A stretch of 64,000 nt of DNA from Lachnoclostridium sp. UBA5725 (GCA_002419585.1 DIGJ01000024.1:89132-153131), one strand, 5' to 3'; shown: positions 8,339 to 17,295, counted from the stretch's first letter. A program made the numbers and translations. The notes: generated by a model not told the origin, from the sequence alone.

Positions 8339-10456
8339 CTATTTTGCACGGTTTGCAAGAAGTTTTTCCTGTACTGATTTAGGAACCTGCTCATATTTTT
8401 CAAAGAACATGGAATAGTTACCACGACCCTGTGTTCTAGAACGTAAGTCTGTGGAATATCCAAACATCTCTGACAATGGAACAAATCCTTTCACCATCTT
8501 ACCGCCACCGATATCTTCCATACCTTCGATACGACCACGACGGGAGTTGATATCACCGATAACATCACCCATGTAATCTTCTGGCATCGTTACTTCCACT
8601 CTCATGATAGGCTCAAGAAGAACTGGATTTGATTTTGCCATCGCTTCTTTGAATGCCATAGAACCAGCAATGTGGAATGCCATTTCAGAAGAATCGACTT
8701 CATGGTAAGAACCATCGTAAACGGTTGCGTGTACACCAACTACTGGGAATCCACCAAGGATACCAGCTTTGGTTGCTTCTTCGATACCTTCACCAACTGC
8801 TGGAATGTATTCTCTTGGAATAGCACCACCAACAACAGTAGAGTCGAATTTGAATAATTCTTCTCCATTGGCATCCATAGGCTCGAATTTAACTTTACAG
8901 TGTCCGTATTGTCCACGTCCACCAGACTGTTTTGCATATTTGCTATCAACTTCAACTGGTTTTGACATTGCTTCTTTGTAAGCAACCTGAGGTGCACCTA
9001 CATTTGCTTCTACTTTAAATTCACGAAGAAGTCTGTCTACAATGATTTCAAGGTGAAGTTCACCCATACCAGCGATAATTGTTTGACCAGTTTCCTGATC
9101 GGTGTGAGCACGGAATGTAGGATCTTCTTCTGCAAGTTTTGCTAAAGCTTCACCCATTTTACCCTGTCCAGCTTTTGTCTTAGGCTCGATAGCGAGCTCG
9201 ATAACTGGTTCTGGGAATTCCATAGACTCAAGTATTACTGGATGTTGTTCATCACATATGGTATCACCAGTTGTAGTAAATTTGAAACCTACAGCAGCTG
9301 CGATATCTCCAGCGTAAACGCGATCAAGTTCCTGTCTCTTGTTAGCATGCATCTGAAGGATACGGCCAACACGTTCTTTCTTATCTTTTGTTGCATTTAA
9401 AACGTAAGAACCAGAAGCGATAGATCCGGAATAAACACGGAAGAATGCTAATTTTCCTACAAATGGGTCAGCCATAATCTTAAATGCAAGAGCAGAGAAA
9501 GGCTCATCATCAGATGAATGTCTTTCCATTGGATTTCCATCAAGGTCTGTACCTTGAATAGCAGGAATATCGGTAGGAGCAGGCATAAATTCTAAGACAG
9601 CATCAAGAAGCTTTTGAACACCCTTATTTCTGTAAGCAGTTCCACAACATACAGGAATAGCTTTACATTCGCAAGTAGCTGTTCTTAAGGCTTTCTTCAA
9701 TTCTTCTACAGAAGGTTCTTCCCCTTCTAAATACATCATCATTAATTCATCATCTAATTCGCAGATTTTTTCTACTAATTCACCATGATAAAGTTCAGCA
9801 TCATCTTTCATATCATCTGGAATAGCCTGAATTGAAATATCTTCACCTTTTTCATCGTTGTAGATATAAGCCTGCATTTCAAATAAATCAATGATTCCCT
9901 GGAAATCGTCTTCTTTACCAATTGGTAATTGAAGACAGATTGCATTTTTACCTAATCTTGTTTTAATCTGGTCTACAGCGCCATAGAAGTTAGCACCTAA
10001 GATATCCATCTTATTAATAAATGCCATTCTAGGTACATTGTAGGTATCAGCCTGACGCCATACGTTTTCTGATTGTGGTTCAACTCCACCTTTTGCACAG
10101 AAAACTCCTACTGCTCCGTCGAGTACACGAAGTGAACGCTCAACTTCTACAGTAAAGTCAACGTGTCCTGGAGTATCAATAATATTGATACGATGTTCAA
10201 GAGCACCTGGTGCAGTCTTGGTCTCTTTTTGTTGTGTCCAGTGACAAGTTGTAGCGGCTGATGTAATTGTGATACCACGTTCTTGCTCCTGCTCCATCCA
10301 GTCCATGGTAGCAGTTCCTTCATGAGTATCTCCAATCTTATAGTTAACACCAGTATAATAGAGGATACGCTCTGTTAATGTTGTTTTACCAGCATCAATA
10401 TGAGCCATAATACCAATATTTCTGGTTCTCTCTAGTGGATAGTCTCTTCCAGCCAA
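8339..10456 (-). CDS. fusA: Translation elongation factor G
   Basis: 705 aa from the TTG at 10456. It catalyses ribosomal translocation with GTP. Motifs visible are AHIDAGKTTL (G1), DTPGHVDF (G3) and NKMD (G4), followed by domains II-V ending near RSRTQGRGNYSMFFEKYEQV. The family starts M-A-G-R-(D/E)-Y-P-L-E-R-T. Here that is encoded TTG-GCT-GGA-AGA, with AAGGAGG eight bases upstream of the TTG. An in-frame ATG at 10483 would place the ribosome site inside the gene, so the TTG start is preferred. It is part of the rpsL-rpsG-fusA operon. Confidence 0.97.
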   Translation of the reverse strand: MAGRDYPLERTRNIGIMAHIDAGKTTLTERILYYTGVNYKIGDTHEGTATMDWMEQEQERGITITSAATTCHWTQQKETKTAPGALEHRINIIDTPGHVDFTVEVERSLRVLDGAVGVFCAKGGVEPQSENVWRQADTYNVPRMAFINKMDILGANFYGAVDQIKTRLGKNAICLQLPIGKEDDFQGIIDLFEMQAYIYNDEKGEDISIQAIPDDMKDDAELYHGELVEKICELDDELMMMYLEGEEPSVEELKKALRTATCECKAIPVCCGTAYRNKGVQKLLDAVLEFMPAPTDIPAIQGTDLDGNPMERHSSDDEPFSALAFKIMADPFVGKLAFFRVYSGSIASGSYVLNATKDKKERVGRILQMHANKRQELDRVYAGDIAAAVGFKFTTTGDTICDEQHPVILESMEFPEPVIELAIEPKTKAGQGKMGEALAKLAEEDPTFRAHTDQETGQTIIAGMGELHLEIIVDRLLREFKVEANVGAPQVAYKEAMSKPVEVDSKYAKQSGGRGQYGHCKVKFEPMDANGEELFKFDSTVVGGAIPREYIPAVGEGIEEATKAGILGGFPVVGVHATVYDGSYHEVDSSEMAFHIAGSMAFKEAMAKSNPVLLEPIMRVEVTMPEDYMGDVIGDINSRRGRIEGMEDIGGGKMVKGFVPLSEMFGYSTDLRSRTQGRGNYSMFFEKYEQVPKSVQEKLLANRAK

Positions 10457-10575
10457 GGATATTTCCTCCTTATTATAAATCAATCACTTGTTCATTTATA
10501 TGCTTAAGCAGATTGCAAAAGCGAATGCATATTGCATCCGCCGCAAAAACATCTGCAAATTATCAGCGGTATTTA

Positions 10576-10599
10576 TTACCAACGATAATGTGCGAATGC
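10576..10599 (-). repeat. Duplicated 3' end of rpsG in the rpsG-fusA spacer
   Basis: A 24-base segment encodes AFAHYRW-stop on the minus strand. It matches the last eight codons of rpsG (10633-10656) at 22 of 24 bases and lies 57 bases downstream. The surrounding bases are not related to rpsG. It looks like the scar of a recombination or allele-replacement event at the gene end. Confidence 0.65.
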
Positions 10600-10632
10600 C
10601 CAAAGGCTTTCGCTTCGAAACACAATCGGTTT

Positions 10633-11103
10633 TTACCAACGATAGTGAGCGAATGCCTTGTTTGCTTCTGCCATTTTGTGCATATCTTCTTTTTTCTTTA
10701 CAGATGCGCCAGTGTTATTAAGTGCATCCATAATTTCGTTTGCTAATCTTTCTTCCTGCGTCTTCTCTCCTCTTTTACGAGAATAGGTAGTGATCCAACG
10801 AAGTGCTAGCGCTTGTCTTCTGTCTGGTCTAACTTCGATAGGTACCTGATAGGTAGCTCCACCGATACGTCTTGCCTTTACTTCAAGTACAGGCATGATA
10901 TTGTTTAACGCTTCTTCAAACGCTTCAACAGCATCTTTTCCAGTTTTTTCAGCAACTCTTTCGAATGCTCCATAAACGATTTTCTGAGAAACACCTTTCT
11001 TACCATCTAACATAATGTTATTGATAAGTTTAGTAACAACCTTACTGTTGTATAGTGGATCTGCTAATACGTCTCTTTTTTGTATATGTCCTTTACGTGG
11101 CAC
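10633..11103 (-). CDS. rpsG: 30S ribosomal protein S7
   Basis: 156 aa, the standard length, starting MPRKGHIQKRDVL and ending AEANKAFAHYRW. It nucleates assembly of the 30S head on 16S rRNA and, in well-studied bacteria, feeds back on the str operon. The start codon is GTG, preceded by GGAGGGAAGTAAC. It lies 171 bases after rpsL; that spacer contains small inverted repeats (for example GTGAA / TTCAC near 11236-11255), which might be an autoregulatory site by analogy with Escherichia coli (inference). Confidence 0.99.
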   Translation of the reverse strand: MPRKGHIQKRDVLADPLYNSKVVTKLINNIMLDGKKGVSQKIVYGAFERVAEKTGKDAVEAFEEALNNIMPVLEVKARRIGGATYQVPIEVRPDRRQALALRWITTYSRKRGEKTQEERLANEIMDALNNTGASVKKKEDMHKMAEANKAFAHYRW

Positions 11104-11274
11104 GTTACTTCCCTCCTTATTTAATTAAAAAATAATTCATCGGTACTCACAAAAATTAAGTGTCTCGCGCCTGGTTTAATCTATCTCTATAAAATCTATA
11201 AGGTAAAAATTAATCCGGCACTTTCATTAATTAGTGAAAATACAAACTTCACAATAATTAAAATCTTATTTTAA

Positions 11275-11694
11275 TTATTTCGCTGCTTTTGGTCTCTTAG
11301 CACCATACTTAGATCTAGCTTGTCTTCTGTTAGCAACACCTGCTGTATCGAGTGTACCTCTAACGATGTGGTAACGAGTACCTGGTAAGTCTTTTACTCT
11401 ACCACCACGGATAAGAACAACGCTATGCTCCTGTAAGTTATGTCCTTCACCTGGGATATAACTTGTTACTTCGATACCGTTTGAAAGACGAACTCTGGCG
11501 ATTTTACGAAGAGCTGAGTTAGGTTTTTTAGGTGTAGCTGTTCTAACTGCAGTACAAACACCTCTCTTTTGTGGTGAAGAAGTATCTGTTGACTTCTTAT
11601 TTAAAGAGTTAAAGCTCTTTTGAAGTGCTGGAGAAGTTGATTTCTTCTCTACTGTTTGTCTTCCTTTTCTTACTAATTGGTTAAAAGTTGGCAT
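11275..11694 (-). CDS. rpsL: 30S ribosomal protein S12
   Basis: 139 aa. It forms part of the decoding centre. The conserved TPKKPNSALRK segment carries the wild-type Lys associated with streptomycin sensitivity, and GRVKDLPGTRYHIVRG is intact. The ribosome site is AGGAGGTGAAAATTA before the ATG. It is the first gene of the rpsL-rpsG-fusA operon, downstream of a consensus promoter and a structured leader of about 95 nt. Confidence 0.99.
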   Translation of the reverse strand: MPTFNQLVRKGRQTVEKKSTSPALQKSFNSLNKKSTDTSSPQKRGVCTAVRTATPKKPNSALRKIARVRLSNGIEVTSYIPGEGHNLQEHSVVLIRGGRVKDLPGTRYHIVRGTLDTAGVANRRQARSKYGAKRPKAAK

Positions 11695-11719
11695 TAATTT
11701 TCACCTCCTGGATTAAAAT

Positions 11720-11793
11720 AAGTTCTTATGAACTTTGGTTCTTGTTTTGCGCAATTTGCGCAATATAATAGAGCACACATAAATGCGTACTCT
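11720..11793 (-). other. rpsL leader with three inverted repeats
   Basis: Three structures lie between the promoter and the rpsL start. AGAG...CTCT (11770-11793) is at the presumed 5' end of the RNA. TTGCGCAATTTGCGCAA (11747-11763) consists of two copies of the self-complementary TTGCGCAA. AAGTTC-TTAT-GAACTT (11720-11735) is a small hairpin. They may stabilise the mRNA or regulate it; no known leader family was recognised. Confidence 0.5.
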
Positions 11794-11796
11794 ATC

Positions 11797-11824
11797 ATTA
11801 TATCATGGTCTTTTTAATTGTCAA
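11797..11824 (-). promoter_or_regulatory. Sigma-A promoter of the str operon
   Basis: Exact consensus hexamers on the minus strand: TTGACA (11824-11819), 16-base spacer, TATAAT (11802-11797). It lies about 100 bases upstream of the rpsL start codon. Confidence 0.88.
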
Positions 11825-11857
11825 TTCTTTTTTAAACTTTCTACGAACTACGATTTT

Positions 11858-12349
11858 TTAAAATTCTACTCCAGGAATCATCGTTCTTTTTCTTTTGCGG
11901 GTAAACACCTCCGCCGTGCTAAGATACTTATCAACCATAAGAACTACATAACTTTCTTTATATTTTGGTACCTTCCAAATCGTAAGCGGAAACATATGAG
12001 TGATTATAATATCAGAACATATCTCATCAATATTGAAATATTTTCTGGCATTTCGCTCTGCTACTACGCCATGTGTAAACCCATGTGGTAGAAAGAATTC
12101 TTTTTTTCCGTCTCGATCTTTATCATGCCAATCATATAAGAACAAGTCATGAAGCAATCCGCCTATTGCACATTGTTTCGCATTAAGACCTAGCTTCTTT
12201 GCTACTTTATAACTATAATAAGAAACATTTAAACAGTGTTCGTAGGTCGACGTATCCCCATGCTGTACGTATTTCTTCATTTCTTTTACAGCATCACTTT
12301 TTGCAAATTCTGTAATATAACTAATATATTCTTCATCAACATTATTCAA
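11858..12349 (-). CDS. HD-domain phosphohydrolase
   Basis: 163 aa. The HD pattern is present: H in STYEHCLNVSYYS, the HD doublet in GGLLHDLFLYDW, and later His/Asp residues (FTHGVVAE, DIIITHMFP, MVDKYLS). This implies a metal-dependent phosphohydrolase of unknown substrate; small HD proteins often act on nucleotides. The most likely start is a TTG (12349) after AGAAAGAAGGCG; no in-frame ATG fits. It is the last gene of a four-gene minus-strand run (LysM protein, DUF5711-like, CvpA, HD). Confidence 0.82.
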   Translation of the reverse strand: MNNVDEEYISYITEFAKSDAVKEMKKYVQHGDTSTYEHCLNVSYYSYKVAKKLGLNAKQCAIGGLLHDLFLYDWHDKDRDGKKEFFLPHGFTHGVVAERNARKYFNIDEICSDIIITHMFPLTIWKVPKYKESYVVLMVDKYLSTAEVFTRKRKRTMIPGVEF

Positions 12350-12432
12350 TGGAATCGCCTTCTTTCTGCCTTCATTATAAAATCATATTATGCACTTGTC
12401 AATTACTCGCGCATATTTTGGCACATCTTCCA

Positions 12433-13077
12433 TTATAAGATAATTTTTCCAATTTGAAATAACAGATTATTATTATAAATAAGTCCTAAGAATTCATTTT
12501 TGTTGATGCAAGATATAATGATCTGACCCAACGGAGTCGTACTAAAAATTGTAAGTACAATGCACCACATCCATATCGTGATAAACCCACGTAACACACC
12601 TACTAAAATTCCCGCCGTCTTATTGAGCCCATTTAGAATCGGGAGCTTACTTATAATATCAAGGGTATAACACAAATACCACAAAACCACAAAGACAATC
12701 AAGAATACAAGTACAAAGGATACTGCATTTACAATCCAGTTTGCCATCTGAACTTTTACATAGTCTTGTGTTTTTTTTACGGCAAGTTCTTTATAATCTT
12801 GCGCGGTATTATGATTCTTCAAGGATTCTTTTAATATATCCGGAAGTGTAATACTCTTTGTCTCCACCTTCTGGGTAACATAAGGTACAACTTTTTCATT
12901 TGATTTGATTGCATCACTCATTGTAGGACCTATAGCCGAAGCTGCTGCCAAGGCAATAATAAACGATAGCATACCGAATACCGTACGAATAAATCCTTCT
13001 TTTCTTCCCCTTAGACCATAGACAATTAAGGTGCCAATTACAAGAACCAGCACCCAGTTTATTTCATCTAATTTCAC
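12433..13077 (-). CDS. CvpA-family membrane protein
   Basis: 214 aa. Hydrophobic helices lie at about 7-25, 33-52, 115-140 and 160-185, with a soluble loop between the second and third. The start (INWVLVLVIGTLIVYGLRGRKEGF) is characteristic of the CvpA/colicin V production family. These membrane proteins have poorly defined roles in envelope integrity. The start codon overlaps the stop of the upstream gene by four bases (ATGA), so translation is coupled. Confidence 0.85.
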   Translation of the reverse strand: MKLDEINWVLVLVIGTLIVYGLRGRKEGFIRTVFGMLSFIIALAAASAIGPTMSDAIKSNEKVVPYVTQKVETKSITLPDILKESLKNHNTAQDYKELAVKKTQDYVKVQMANWIVNAVSFVLVFLIVFVVLWYLCYTLDIISKLPILNGLNKTAGILVGVLRGFITIWMWCIVLTIFSTTPLGQIIISCINKNEFLGLIYNNNLLFQIGKIIL

Positions 13078-14252
13078 GATTCCCTCTCCCCTGATAACTT
13101 GACCTGTTCGATATTCACATCATCAATGATAACATATTGGTTTTTTTCTTCCGTTGGTAATAAATATGCTATATTTTTATTAAAGGTATAATCCCACTTT
13201 ACTTCACCATTAAAGCGCATGATTCGGCAAGACAAATCCGAGGTAAAAATAATATCCCTGTCAGAAAAATAAACTTCATCATATTCATAGTCTATTTCTT
13301 CTTCTAAAACTTTCTTTCCCGACAGATCATAAATGAGCAACGTATTGTTATCCAGGATGAAACCGATATATTTGTCATTGCTCATTACACTTTTGATCGA
13401 ATTATCAAAGGTTTCATTATAAATTTTGTCTGGTAACTCTTGCATGGAATAGAGTAAAAAGCCTTTTTCGCCATAAATGCACACAGTTTCATTATTAACA
13501 AATTCAACATTAGGACAAAGCTCCTGTCCCATGTCGACACCACCAACGATAAAATTGGACTTCGTTTTTCCTACATCACCAAGATTATAAAACGTCACCT
13601 TATTCTGCATGGTACCATTGTTGACTCCAAGAAAACTTGTCACCAGTTTTTTCCCATCTTCCGATAAGCTTATATCAACCGGATATCCATCTTCTTTTAC
13701 ATTGGTAGGAATCGTAAACAACAGTGAATTACTGGAATCAAACGGATTATAGATGTGAATTTCATTGGAATCGGTATCTTCTACTACAAGAGCTGCCACA
13801 CCTTGCTTCGCGATTTCTACTTGCGTAATAGGCAGCGTTTCTTCTATTAAAGTACCAGAATTGCTCCCATTATAAACATAAGCTTCTTTCCCTCCAACGT
13901 CACCGATAATAACATATTCTCCACAGGCCCCCGCAACCGGATTATTCATTTCATAACTTCCGTTCCAAAGGATTTCACCTTCTGGCGTAATTCCTGATGC
14001 GCCATCGTGACTATACTTTAAAATCATTCCTTGGTAGGATTTATACTGAACTGAATTACTGTCCTGTCTTTCATTCGAAGTCATTACTTTGTAACTGTGA
14101 TATTCTTTATTAATAATACTATTTACTATGTATGCAAATAATGCAATTGCTGCTATCGTACATAACGTCACAGTAAAAGCTAGGGTCACCTTATGTTTTC
14201 TCTTCTCACGCTGTACACGCTTGCTTTGGTCTCTCTGCAATAAGCTTTCCAT
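13074..14252 (-). CDS. Membrane-anchored beta-propeller-like protein (DUF5711-like)
   Basis: 392 aa. A short basic cytoplasmic N-terminus is followed by one transmembrane helix (about 25-47). The extracytoplasmic part consists of repeated beta segments with a WD/PQQ-propeller look (for example GITPEGEILWNGSYEM, IMRFNGEVKWDYTF). This fits the DUF5711 family common in Lachnospiraceae. The start is the ATG with AAAGGTGAGGCAAGA upstream; 15 extra upstream residues are possible but less likely. It sits between a LysM protein and CvpA, suggesting a shared envelope function. The biochemical role is unknown. Confidence 0.75.
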   Translation of the reverse strand: MESLLQRDQSKRVQREKRKHKVTLAFTVTLCTIAAIALFAYIVNSIINKEYHSYKVMTSNERQDSNSVQYKSYQGMILKYSHDGASGITPEGEILWNGSYEMNNPVAGACGEYVIIGDVGGKEAYVYNGSNSGTLIEETLPITQVEIAKQGVAALVVEDTDSNEIHIYNPFDSSNSLLFTIPTNVKEDGYPVDISLSEDGKKLVTSFLGVNNGTMQNKVTFYNLGDVGKTKSNFIVGGVDMGQELCPNVEFVNNETVCIYGEKGFLLYSMQELPDKIYNETFDNSIKSVMSNDKYIGFILDNNTLLIYDLSGKKVLEEEIDYEYDEVYFSDRDIIFTSDLSCRIMRFNGEVKWDYTFNKNIAYLLPTEEKNQYVIIDDVNIEQVKLSGERES

Positions 14253-14320
14253 TCTTGCCTCACCTTTATCTTTTTTCGTGAATATAGTATACTCCATATT
14301 TGCTGGAAGGACAATTACTT

Positions 14321-15556
14321 TTATGGAAGTTGAAGTTTTTGACCTGCAAAAATCATATCACTATCATCTATTTTATTTAATTCTTGGATTTTGTCTACAT
14401 AGTTGTATGTCTGATAAATCTTATAACTAATAGAAGCAAGTGTATCTCCTTCTTTTACTACATATTCCTTTGTCACGTTTGCACTTGCTGGTTTTGTTTC
14501 ATTTTCCACTTCTTGTTTCACCGTTTCTTTTGGAGTTGTCTCGTCAACAGCATCCTCACTTGTTTCGTCTTCACTTGCTGTATCTTCAGAAGTATCTTGT
14601 GCTGCGTTGTTTGCATCTTTATTATCAGCATTTTCCTGTTCTGCATCACTGTCTTGTTCCGCATCTTTTGTGCCATCCGCATCTTTTGTTCCATCTACAT
14701 CTTCTGTGACAGCCTCATCTTCTGCGACTGCCTCATCTTCTTCTGATTTGATCTGTTCTGTATTTCCATCTATTTTCTCTACCTCAACGACGTTTTTCGC
14801 CTCGGTCTCGTCTTCATCCTCACTTAGATTACTCGATATCACATTAAGCGTCTGTTCCATATTTTTCATCTTGTCATAATTGTCAAGCATAGTCGCCCCA
14901 ATTACCAGCACAACGGCAGCCAGAAGTGTACTTGCTCCATACATAAGATTCATCATCTTCTTATCGTTCTTCTGTGGTTCTTTTTGCGCTATGATTTCAC
15001 GCACCTTTACCATAGCATTATCTTTTACTTCTTCCTCTACTTTTGCCCCTGGATTGAGTTCGATCATATAATTTTGCATTGCTTCATTTTTTTCATAATA
15101 TATGTAATAACCCGTTTGTTTTTTCAGGTCTCCTAAACTATTGGCTAAGTAAAATGCCTCATCATTTTCTCCTTTATCGTATAAAAATAGAATTTTATTT
15201 TTTCCCTTAAAATTTTCTTCATGAATCCGACGGATTTCTTCGTCTATCTCTAAGACAACATCTTTGCGTACCAATAGCCATCCCATAATCTCAAGATCTA
15301 CAAAATGTTTTTTTACATTCTCATAGACCGCTGACCAGTCCTCATTATTTAGTGTAGTCGGATAACCATATGCAACATTTTTTACTCCCACCGCGCCGCT
15401 TATGTAAAAAATGTGATCGTCTCCTTCTTCCTCCTGCTTTCCTAAAAGTACTGCCATTCCTTCAATTTTTCTTGCATAGGTCATTACATAATCTTCTATA
15501 TATATTCTTTTATTACCTTCGATTTGTCCAATCTGTCGAATATTTTTTGGCAACAT
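14321..15556 (-). CDS. Membrane protein with C-terminal LysM domain
   Basis: 411 aa. Residues 1-200 are soluble, with a region (YVMTYARKIEGMAVLLGK ... IMGWLLVRKDVVLE ... IHEENFKGKNKILFLYDK) that resembles a JAB/MPN-like fold lacking the metal-binding HxHP. One transmembrane helix follows (about 205-225). A long Asp/Glu/Thr-rich linker (about 250-355) leads to a LysM domain (YVVKEGDTLASISYKIY, about 362-410) for peptidoglycan binding. The topology is a cytosolic sensor-like domain joined across the membrane to a wall-binding domain. A strong AGGAGGAGGGTG site precedes the ATG. It is the first gene of the LysM-DUF5711-CvpA-HD operon. The MPN resemblance is inference. Confidence 0.8.
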   Translation of the reverse strand: MLPKNIRQIGQIEGNKRIYIEDYVMTYARKIEGMAVLLGKQEEEGDDHIFYISGAVGVKNVAYGYPTTLNNEDWSAVYENVKKHFVDLEIMGWLLVRKDVVLEIDEEIRRIHEENFKGKNKILFLYDKGENDEAFYLANSLGDLKKQTGYYIYYEKNEAMQNYMIELNPGAKVEEEVKDNAMVKVREIIAQKEPQKNDKKMMNLMYGASTLLAAVVLVIGATMLDNYDKMKNMEQTLNVISSNLSEDEDETEAKNVVEVEKIDGNTEQIKSEEDEAVAEDEAVTEDVDGTKDADGTKDAEQDSDAEQENADNKDANNAAQDTSEDTASEDETSEDAVDETTPKETVKQEVENETKPASANVTKEYVVKEGDTLASISYKIYQTYNYVDKIQELNKIDDSDMIFAGQKLQLP

Positions 15557-15816
15557 TATGACACCCTCCTCCTCTCAATATTAGTGCCATATTATCACAA
15601 CGAAACATGTTTTTTTGTCATATACCGTTTCGACTCGTTACTTTTTTACTACCCCGAATGACGTTTTCTTTTATTCTTTTTCATAATCCGTCAAGTTTTA
15701 TCTGTATTTCAACTTTTCTTGTAAAAATATGCGAAAAAAAATCTACTTACATTTGTAAATATTTCCACAAATAGGGAATACATATTAACAACATTGTCAT
15801 GTGAGGAGTATTTAAT

Positions 15817-16380
15817 ATGGAGGAAGCAACAGTAAAAACATACAAACCAAGATACTATAATCCGAAAGATAAAGGTTCAATCTATGAATTTTGCCACTCA
15901 CTACGAGGATTTTTAAAAGAACCAAAAGAAAAAGACCAAGACATTGTGCTAGTCTGTATTGGGTCAGATCGCGCAACAGGCGACTGTCTGGGTCCTTTAG
16001 TTGGATATAAGCTCTCCAAATTCCGCTATCCGAAATTGCACATTTACGGAACACTTGAATCCCCTGTGCACGCAAAGAACTTATCCAGTGTTTTGTCCAA
16101 AATATCTCTTGCCTACGATAATCCTTTTGTCATAGCTGTTGACGCTTCCCTTGGTGTCGCAAGCCACATAGGATATGTCACCCTAGGAGAAGGCTCTCTC
16201 TCCCCTGGCATCGGTGTTGATAAGGAACTCCCTTGTGTAGGGGATATTCACATTACCGGTATTGTCAATCTTTCCGGAATGCTTAATCATATGCTTTTAC
16301 AAACCACAAGACTCGATCAGGTTATGAATCTTGCAGATTTTATTTGTATCGGAATGAGGTACGCATTTGCACTTTGCTGA
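15817..16380 (+). CDS. yyaC: YyaC-family spore protein (putative GPR-like protease)
   Basis: 187 aa. The family hallmarks are IVLVCIGSDRATGDCLGPLVG near residue 45, YGTLESPVHAKNL, and FVIAVDASLG with GYVTLGEGSLSPG. YyaC (DUF1256) is a sporulation protein related to the germination protease fold. The start has GTGAGGAG upstream. It is transcribed alone, ended by a terminator at 16555-16580. Its presence points to a spore-forming organism. A forespore-type promoter is expected, but I could not fix one. Confidence 0.9.
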   Translation: MEEATVKTYKPRYYNPKDKGSIYEFCHSLRGFLKEPKEKDQDIVLVCIGSDRATGDCLGPLVGYKLSKFRYPKLHIYGTLESPVHAKNLSSVLSKISLAYDNPFVIAVDASLGVASHIGYVTLGEGSLSPGIGVDKELPCVGDIHITGIVNLSGMLNHMLLQTTRLDQVMNLADFICIGMRYAFALC

Positions 16381-16691
16381 TTTGTCAATTTGTTAATAAG
16401 AAATTTATAGTTTCTTTAGATTCCGTATGGGGTTTTACATTTTTTTTAGGAACTGTACACACTCTTGTCATATTTGCCGGATATACTAATACTTGTAAGA
16501 GGTTTTCATACATTTGATTACTCTCCCCCTCTCATTAACCAAAATGATAAGAAGAAAAAGCCGTGGCCAGCGGCTTTTTTTCTTTGTGACAATCGCACAG
16601 TCCTTATATTTGTCAAAATAATACAAAAAACTCTACAACATTTAAATCCTTCTTCATACTATATAGTAAAATAAATATTATGAGGCAAAAT
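16381..16691. other. Intergenic region after yyaC
   Basis: 311 bases with no supported gene, containing the yyaC terminator and the region upstream of the next plus-strand gene. A TTGTCA at about 16612 is a possible -35 element, but no convincing -10 follows. Confidence 0.5.
16555..16580 (+). terminator. Terminator of yyaC
   Basis: AAAAAGCCG / CGGCTTTTTT stem with a seven-base loop and a T-run, about 175 bases after the stop codon. Confidence 0.75.
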
Positions 16692-17279
16692 ATGGATAAT
16701 TGTAGAACGTGCAATAGAACACGTCAAAGTAATAATGTGATTCGCGTTGAGGATGCTTTCATCGAAGAAATTTCGATATATAATAGAACTTCATATGTAA
16801 CGATATCTTACGGCGTCATGGGTGATTTTTCCATGATTCATATGCAACTACTTGTATTAATTGTGAGTCAAGATACCATCATACGCAATCAATTTGGTCA
16901 AAATATGCCAGCACGAGACTTAAGAGAAGGCATGGTAATTGATGCAGAATTTTCATCTGCTATGACCATGAGCATTCCGCCACAGGCAAGAGCTTTTCGA
17001 ATTACGGTCAAACGCAACGAACGTTCTTCCATTGTCAGCGAAGGTCGGGTACTCAATGTTGATACCAGAAATAATTTTTTATACACCGGTTTTTCGAATG
17101 ATATATCAAGTCTAAGGCGTTTTGTCATAACAAATTCAACAACCATTTGGAATAGGCGCGGAAAGCAAATTCGTTTACGGGATTTAAGATTGGGCCAAAT
17201 GGTAAGAGTGGAACATGCAACCTTTCAAACTCCAAGCATTCCACCTCAGACAACGGCATTTAGTGTTCGCATTATTTAA
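16692..17279 (+). CDS. Unknown protein with internally duplicated domain
   Basis: 195 aa, no recognised family. A CRTC pair lies near the N-terminus. Two similar halves each contain a pattern of the form N..G....RDLR.GM.V..E......SIPPQ..AF.: RDLREGMVIDAEF with SIPPQARAF in the first half (about 75-105) and RDLRLGQMVRVEH with SIPPQTTAF in the second (about 160-192). They look like two small beta-barrel units. The start at 16692 is preceded by GAGGCAAAAT; an ATG four codons earlier is less likely. There is no signal peptide or membrane segment. Function is unknown. Confidence 0.75.
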   Translation: MDNCRTCNRTRQSNNVIRVEDAFIEEISIYNRTSYVTISYGVMGDFSMIHMQLLVLIVSQDTIIRNQFGQNMPARDLREGMVIDAEFSSAMTMSIPPQARAFRITVKRNERSSIVSEGRVLNVDTRNNFLYTGFSNDISSLRRFVITNSTTIWNRRGKQIRLRDLRLGQMVRVEHATFQTPSIPPQTTAFSVRII

Positions 17280-17295
17280 AAATATTTCGGCAATT

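Noticed and set aside
15757..15816. Forespore (sigma-F/G) promoter before yyaC
   Set aside because: CATATTA is -10-like, but no -35 of the right form was found at proper distance.
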